Origin: an uncultured bacterium | GTDB lineage: Bacteria; Cyanobacteriota; Vampirovibrionia; Gastranaerophilales; Gastranaerophilaceae | Length of the DNA: 16,887 nt | Assembly: GCA_947169755.1 (NCBI GenBank) | Contig: CAMVQX010000019.1 | Span: 1 to 16,887 of the forward strand | Direction: 5' to 3' | Shown here: positions 14,306 to 16,887 of the stretch, in pieces | Layout: every line of letters starts with the position of its first letter | Position numbering within the stretch: the stretch's first letter is position 1 | Notes under the pieces: generated by a model | Databases searched by the model: none | What the model was told of the DNA's origin: nothing | What the model saw: the letters and a program-made list of their open reading frames with translations, nothing else | Translations under genes and position numbers: made by a program

Positions 14306-15701
14306 TATTTTCTCCTTTTTCTACTAAAATTTGTTTTAATTTATCTTTGTATTCAAGTGTTTTTTGTAATTCTTTCTTTATAAAATCTTTTATACTCGCC
14401 TCTTCTTCCTGAACAAGACCATGAGCGGTTTTACCCCAATTCATATCTTTTTTTGTAAACATAATTTTAAATCCGATATAAATAACTAGGGGAAACCACA
14501 CCAAAAACAAGTAAACCGATGTGAAAAATGCCTCAAATGCCGCGTCAAACCTTGGCATAAAGTCATACCGTCTTAAAGCATATCTTACACCAAGGAAAAA
14601 TCCTAGCCCGATGATACATCCTACAAATATTGATGAATACAGCATTTGAGTCGGAGCTTGCTTAAACAATATTTTAAAGCATCTGATAAAGATTTCCATC
14701 AAAAACCAACCGGGCATAATGAATTCCGAAATATATACCATCATATCAAGCCCTGCACGAAGCGACATGTCTTTTGAAAATAAAATATCACCAAAATATT
14801 CTAAATATCTTCTGATTGTTCCTTCAAGCCACCTTCTTCGCTGTCTGTAAAGAGGTTTTAAATAGATTATACCTTCTTCATAAACAATGGCATCAAGACA
14901 AAATCTTACGTCCCAACCTTTTATATGCAATCTTGTGGACATATCAAGATCATCAACTAATGTATAATTGTTCCAACCGCCTATATCATCAATTGCTTCG
15001 CGCTTGATTAGTTCTCCGTTACCTCTTAATTCAACTGCACCTTTAACAGAATCTCTACCCACTTGAAGGTGCGCATCCATTGTATATTCATTATTTTGAC
15101 ATCGTGTAAGAATATTAACATCCTTGTTTCTGATAACTTTTCTTGCTTGAACAGCACCAACATCTTTCGGTTCAAGGTTCGGCACCATTTTTTTTAGAAA
15201 ATCGGGTTCGACAGTAGCGTCAGCATCAAAAACCAAGATAGCATCACCTTTTGCAATTTTGTACGCATCATTAAGAACTGCGGACTTACCGGGAAATGCG
15301 TCTTTTTCTCTAATTAATGCAGTAACTTTATCATATTTTTGTTCTAGATTTTTTATGACCGACGCCGTGTTATCAGAACTTCTGTCATCAATAACAATTA
15401 TGTCAAAGTTTTCATAATCCATTTGTAATATATTTTCAACAGTATTTGTTATAACACTTTCTTCATTATGGGCCGGTATCATAACTGTTACATACGGTTT
15501 ATAATCTTCATTGATAATCTGAGGATATTTTTCAAGTTTACGTTTTTTAAGTTTGTATGAAAGATTCATAAAAATAACATATATAGACATTAAAACGCAC
15601 AAAAGCGCCAATCCCCATACGGTATTAAAATAGCTTTGGAAAATATATATAAAAATCCCCAGCCCAAAAACTATTGTAAAAAGTAAAATTCTTTCTTTCA
15701 T
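14286..15701 (-). CDS. Processive family 2 glycosyltransferase, membrane polysaccharide synthase-like
   Basis: A 471-aa integral inner-membrane glycosyltransferase. There are two N-terminal membrane segments (about 7-24 and 26-46) and a GT-A catalytic domain with MIPAHNEE (74-81), IDDRSSD (104-110), FDADA (158-162, DAD 159-161), VDDLD (239-243) and the processive motif QRRRW (277-281). About three C-terminal membrane segments follow (near 310-331, 345-365 and 381-405), then a charged tail. This organisation matches IcaA/PgaC, hyaluronan and similar beta-glycan synthases. The exact polymer cannot be read from sequence; poly-GlcNAc is one candidate. The usual catalytic Glu of E-D-x-D is replaced by Asp (DDLD). 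GAGGAAG precedes the ATG. No PgaB-like deacetylase or export gene is nearby, so it acts alone or with genes elsewhere. apt is downstream and cotranscribed. Confidence 0.9.
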   Translation of the reverse strand: MKERILLFTIVFGLGIFIYIFQSYFNTVWGLALLCVLMSIYVIFMNLSYKLKKRKLEKYPQIINEDYKPYVTVMIPAHNEESVITNTVENILQMDYENFDIIVIDDRSSDNTASVIKNLEQKYDKVTALIREKDAFPGKSAVLNDAYKIAKGDAILVFDADATVEPDFLKKMVPNLEPKDVGAVQARKVIRNKDVNILTRCQNNEYTMDAHLQVGRDSVKGAVELRGNGELIKREAIDDIGGWNNYTLVDDLDMSTRLHIKGWDVRFCLDAIVYEEGIIYLKPLYRQRRRWLEGTIRRYLEYFGDILFSKDMSLRAGLDMMVYISEFIMPGWFLMEIFIRCFKILFKQAPTQMLYSSIFVGCIIGLGFFLGVRYALRRYDFMPRFDAAFEAFFTSVYLFLVWFPLVIYIGFKIMFTKKDMNWGKTAHGLVQEEEASIKDFIKKELQKTLEYKDKLKQILVEKGENNGNNHN

Positions 15702-15716
15702 ATCTTCCTCAACAAT

Positions 15717-15725
15717 ATTATACCA
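15717..15725 (-). promoter_or_regulatory. Extended -10 promoter of the glycosyltransferase-apt pair
   Basis: On the minus strand TGGTATAAT is an extended -10 (TGn plus TATAAT at 15722-15717) with no good -35. Transcription would start near 15710, only about 9 nt before the ATG at 15701, so the leader barely holds the GAGGAAG site. Confidence 0.6.
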
Positions 15726-15834
15726 AAAACTAATTTTGCATGCCTATAATATGTGTATTTCATTACTTTTTGTAAAAAATTTCCCCCATTTAAAGGTTTT
15801 TTTGCCTAAATTATGTTAAAAAACGTTAAAATAC

Positions 15835-15862
15835 TTGCGTTTAAAAAATATTTAGCTATAAT
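15835..15862 (+). promoter_or_regulatory. HU gene promoter
   Basis: TTGCGT (15835-15840) and TATAAT (15857-15862) are 16 bp apart, upstream of a strong AAGGAG at 15881-15886. Transcription would start near 15869. The 192-bp gap 15702-15893 holds this and the divergent glycosyltransferase promoter; I see nothing else convincing in it. Confidence 0.7.
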
Positions 15863-15893
15863 AAGGCATGTACAAAAGAAAAGGAGTTTTATT

Positions 15894-16172
15894 ATGAACA
15901 AAGAAGAATTAGTACAAGAAATTTCAAAAAAAGCAAAAGTAACTCAAAAAGAAGCTTCTGAAGTTTTGAGCGCTTGGATTGAAACTATTGAAAAAACAGT
16001 TTCTAAAGGCAAAAAAGTTACTTTGGTTGGTTTCGGTACATTCGAATCTAGAAAAAGAGCTGCTAGAATGGGTCGTAACCCACAAACTGGTAAAGAACTT
16101 AAAATCCCTGCAAGAACAGTTCCTGCTTTCTCTGCTGGTAAAAAGTTCAAAACTATTGTTAATGGCAAATAG
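15894..16172 (+). CDS. hup: HU-family DNA-binding protein
   Basis: Small nucleoid protein that bends DNA as a dimer. The start is the ATG at 15894, 7 nt after AAGGAG, giving 92 aa, the usual HU size. The frame upstream to 15813 overlaps the promoter and would add an atypical 27-residue extension. The sequence has the N-terminal helices (MNKEELVQEISKKA), the saddle strand KVTLVGFGTF (41-50) and the DNA-binding arm with GRNPQTGKE (60-68) and IPAR, followed by the conserved VPAFSAGKKFK end. It has its own promoter and strong terminator, so it is monocistronic and probably highly expressed. Confidence 0.97.
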   Translation: MNKEELVQEISKKAKVTQKEASEVLSAWIETIEKTVSKGKKVTLVGFGTFESRKRAARMGRNPQTGKELKIPARTVPAFSAGKKFKTIVNGK

Positions 16173-16189
16173 TTTTTAAAATCTATTTG

Positions 16190-16223
16190 AAAAGCACTTT
16201 CCGTTCGGAAAGTGCTTTTTTTT
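16190..16223. terminator. Terminator of the HU gene, bidirectional
   Basis: AAAAGCACTTTCC (16190-16202) pairs with GGAAAGTGCTTTT (16207-16219) around GTTC. Thymines continue to 16223. The A run at the left end lets it also stop transcription of ruvA coming from the right. Confidence 0.92.
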
Positions 16224-16239
16224 ATTAATACTTAATTAG

Positions 16240-16848
16240 CTACAACGACAGTATTTTTAAACTCTCTTTGAGAATATCTTCGGCTGATGGATTATTCAGT
16301 TGTGTCAAAGCTTTTGACAGGGCATCTTCAATTTCTTTTCTTTCATAACCAAGAGAATTCAGTACTGTCTGAGCATCATCAAGTGCTTGATTATCAACTT
16401 GCTTAACCGAAACTATTTTAATCGGTTCTGAATTTTGGTAATTCATTAATTTATCTTTAAGCTCCAAAATAATTTTTTGAGCAAGCTTTGGGCCTACCCC
16501 TTTTGCTCTTGTTAGTGCTTTAAAATTACCGTCAATTACAAAGCCGATAAGCTCTGATGATATGAATTCATCTAAAAGTGTTAGAGCCATTTTTGAACCT
16601 ACACCTGAAACTGATGTCAAGATATTAAAAATATCCCGATCTTCTTTGTGTAAAAATCCGCAAAGACTCATTTTGTCTTCTCTGTGCAAAAGAACTGTAT
16701 AAACTTTTATCTCACCATTCTTAGCTTCCGAGTAGTCACGGTTTGTTACTTCCAGAAGATAACCTATTCCGCCCGTTTCAACCGTTAAAAATACTCCTTT
16801 TGATGAATTTGTTTTTCCTGTTAAATTCCCTCTTATGTAATCGTACAT
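16240..16848 (-). CDS. ruvA: Holliday junction branch migration protein RuvA
   Basis: RuvA binds Holliday junctions as a tetramer and loads the RuvB motor during recombination and repair. The 202-aa length is standard. It begins with the OB-fold domain (MYDYIRGNLTG, GGIGYLLEV). The central helix-hairpin-helix pair follows, with SGVGSKMAL and KGVGPKLAQKIILELKDKL. A linker leads to the C-terminal domain III that contacts RuvB (LNSLGYERKEIEDAL). GAGGG lies 5-6 nt before the ATG. It is convergent with the HU gene and shares its terminator. ruvB is not in the window; what lies upstream is cut off 39 bp away. Confidence 0.97.
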   Translation of the reverse strand: MYDYIRGNLTGKTNSSKGVFLTVETGGIGYLLEVTNRDYSEAKNGEIKVYTVLLHREDKMSLCGFLHKEDRDIFNILTSVSGVGSKMALTLLDEFISSELIGFVIDGNFKALTRAKGVGPKLAQKIILELKDKLMNYQNSEPIKIVSVKQVDNQALDDAQTVLNSLGYERKEIEDALSKALTQLNNPSAEDILKESLKILSL

Positions 16849-16887
16849 AAATCCCTCTTTATAAACTTTTTAATGTTCGTATAATTT

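Noticed and set aside
15813..15893. 27-residue N-terminal extension of HU
   Set aside because: It spans the -35, -10 and Shine-Dalgarno sites; HU normally starts with MNK.

Overview
The window is AT-rich bacterial chromosome, densely packed with housekeeping genes and short operons. It encodes a meso-diaminopimelate MurE, a class B penicillin-binding protein, a zinc amidase with a signal peptide, RNase Y followed by a YmdB-type phosphodiesterase, HU and RuvA. Together with lineage-restricted hypothetical proteins, one of them pseudopilin-like, this looks most like a gut Vampirovibrionia (Melainabacteria, Gastranaerophilales-type) genome. That assignment is inference from gene content and style; no rRNA or other marker here settles it. 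The odd length and the fact that position 1 lies inside a perfect tandem array suggest an assembled contig broken at a repeat.

Layout. (1) 1-822 is the unusual part. Three identical 95-bp tandem units plus a 55-bp partial unit run directly into an intact tRNA-Leu(UAG) gene at 330-408. Each unit is a mosaic of two tRNA-Leu pieces (nt 1-11 and 17-28) separated by two palindromic inserts. Downstream, the tRNA 3' end with its terminator hairpin is echoed twice more in decaying form (576-632 and about 746-790), with a 17-bp perfect palindrome inserted in the T-arm of the second copy. (2) An orphan 125-aa gene follows at 823-1200 (minus). (3) A minus-strand cell-wall operon runs from class B PBP (ftsI-like) to murE to a short nagA (5424 down to 1301). 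The plus-strand amidase gene is divergent from it at 5515-6864. (4) pepA (minus) is convergent with the amidase, and a bidirectional terminator lies over the amidase stop codon. (5) An unrecognised 249-aa gene sits at 8397-9146. (6) A plus-strand operon carries rny, ymdB, a PHP-domain hydrolase, a pseudopilin-like gene and a LOG-family gene (9364-13778), with very short gaps or overlaps. (7) apt and a processive GT2 glycosyltransferase form a minus-strand pair that overlaps the LOG gene tail to tail. (8) A HU gene with a strong promoter and terminator is followed by convergent ruvA.

Working together: the PBP, MurE, NagA and amidase genes cover peptidoglycan precursor synthesis, cross-linking, cell separation and amino-sugar recycling. 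The rny-ymdB-PHP-LOG-apt block reads plausibly as a path from RNA cleavage through oligonucleotide and nucleotide breakdown to adenine salvage; this functional link is inference. Several promoters can be read. They often have extended -10 elements and weak -35 boxes, and the amidase gene appears to be leaderless.

The most interesting structure is the tRNA-Leu mosaic array at the left edge. I could not match it to any repeat class I know. It may be a tRNA-derived palindromic repeat family, and part of its perfect periodicity could be an assembly effect.
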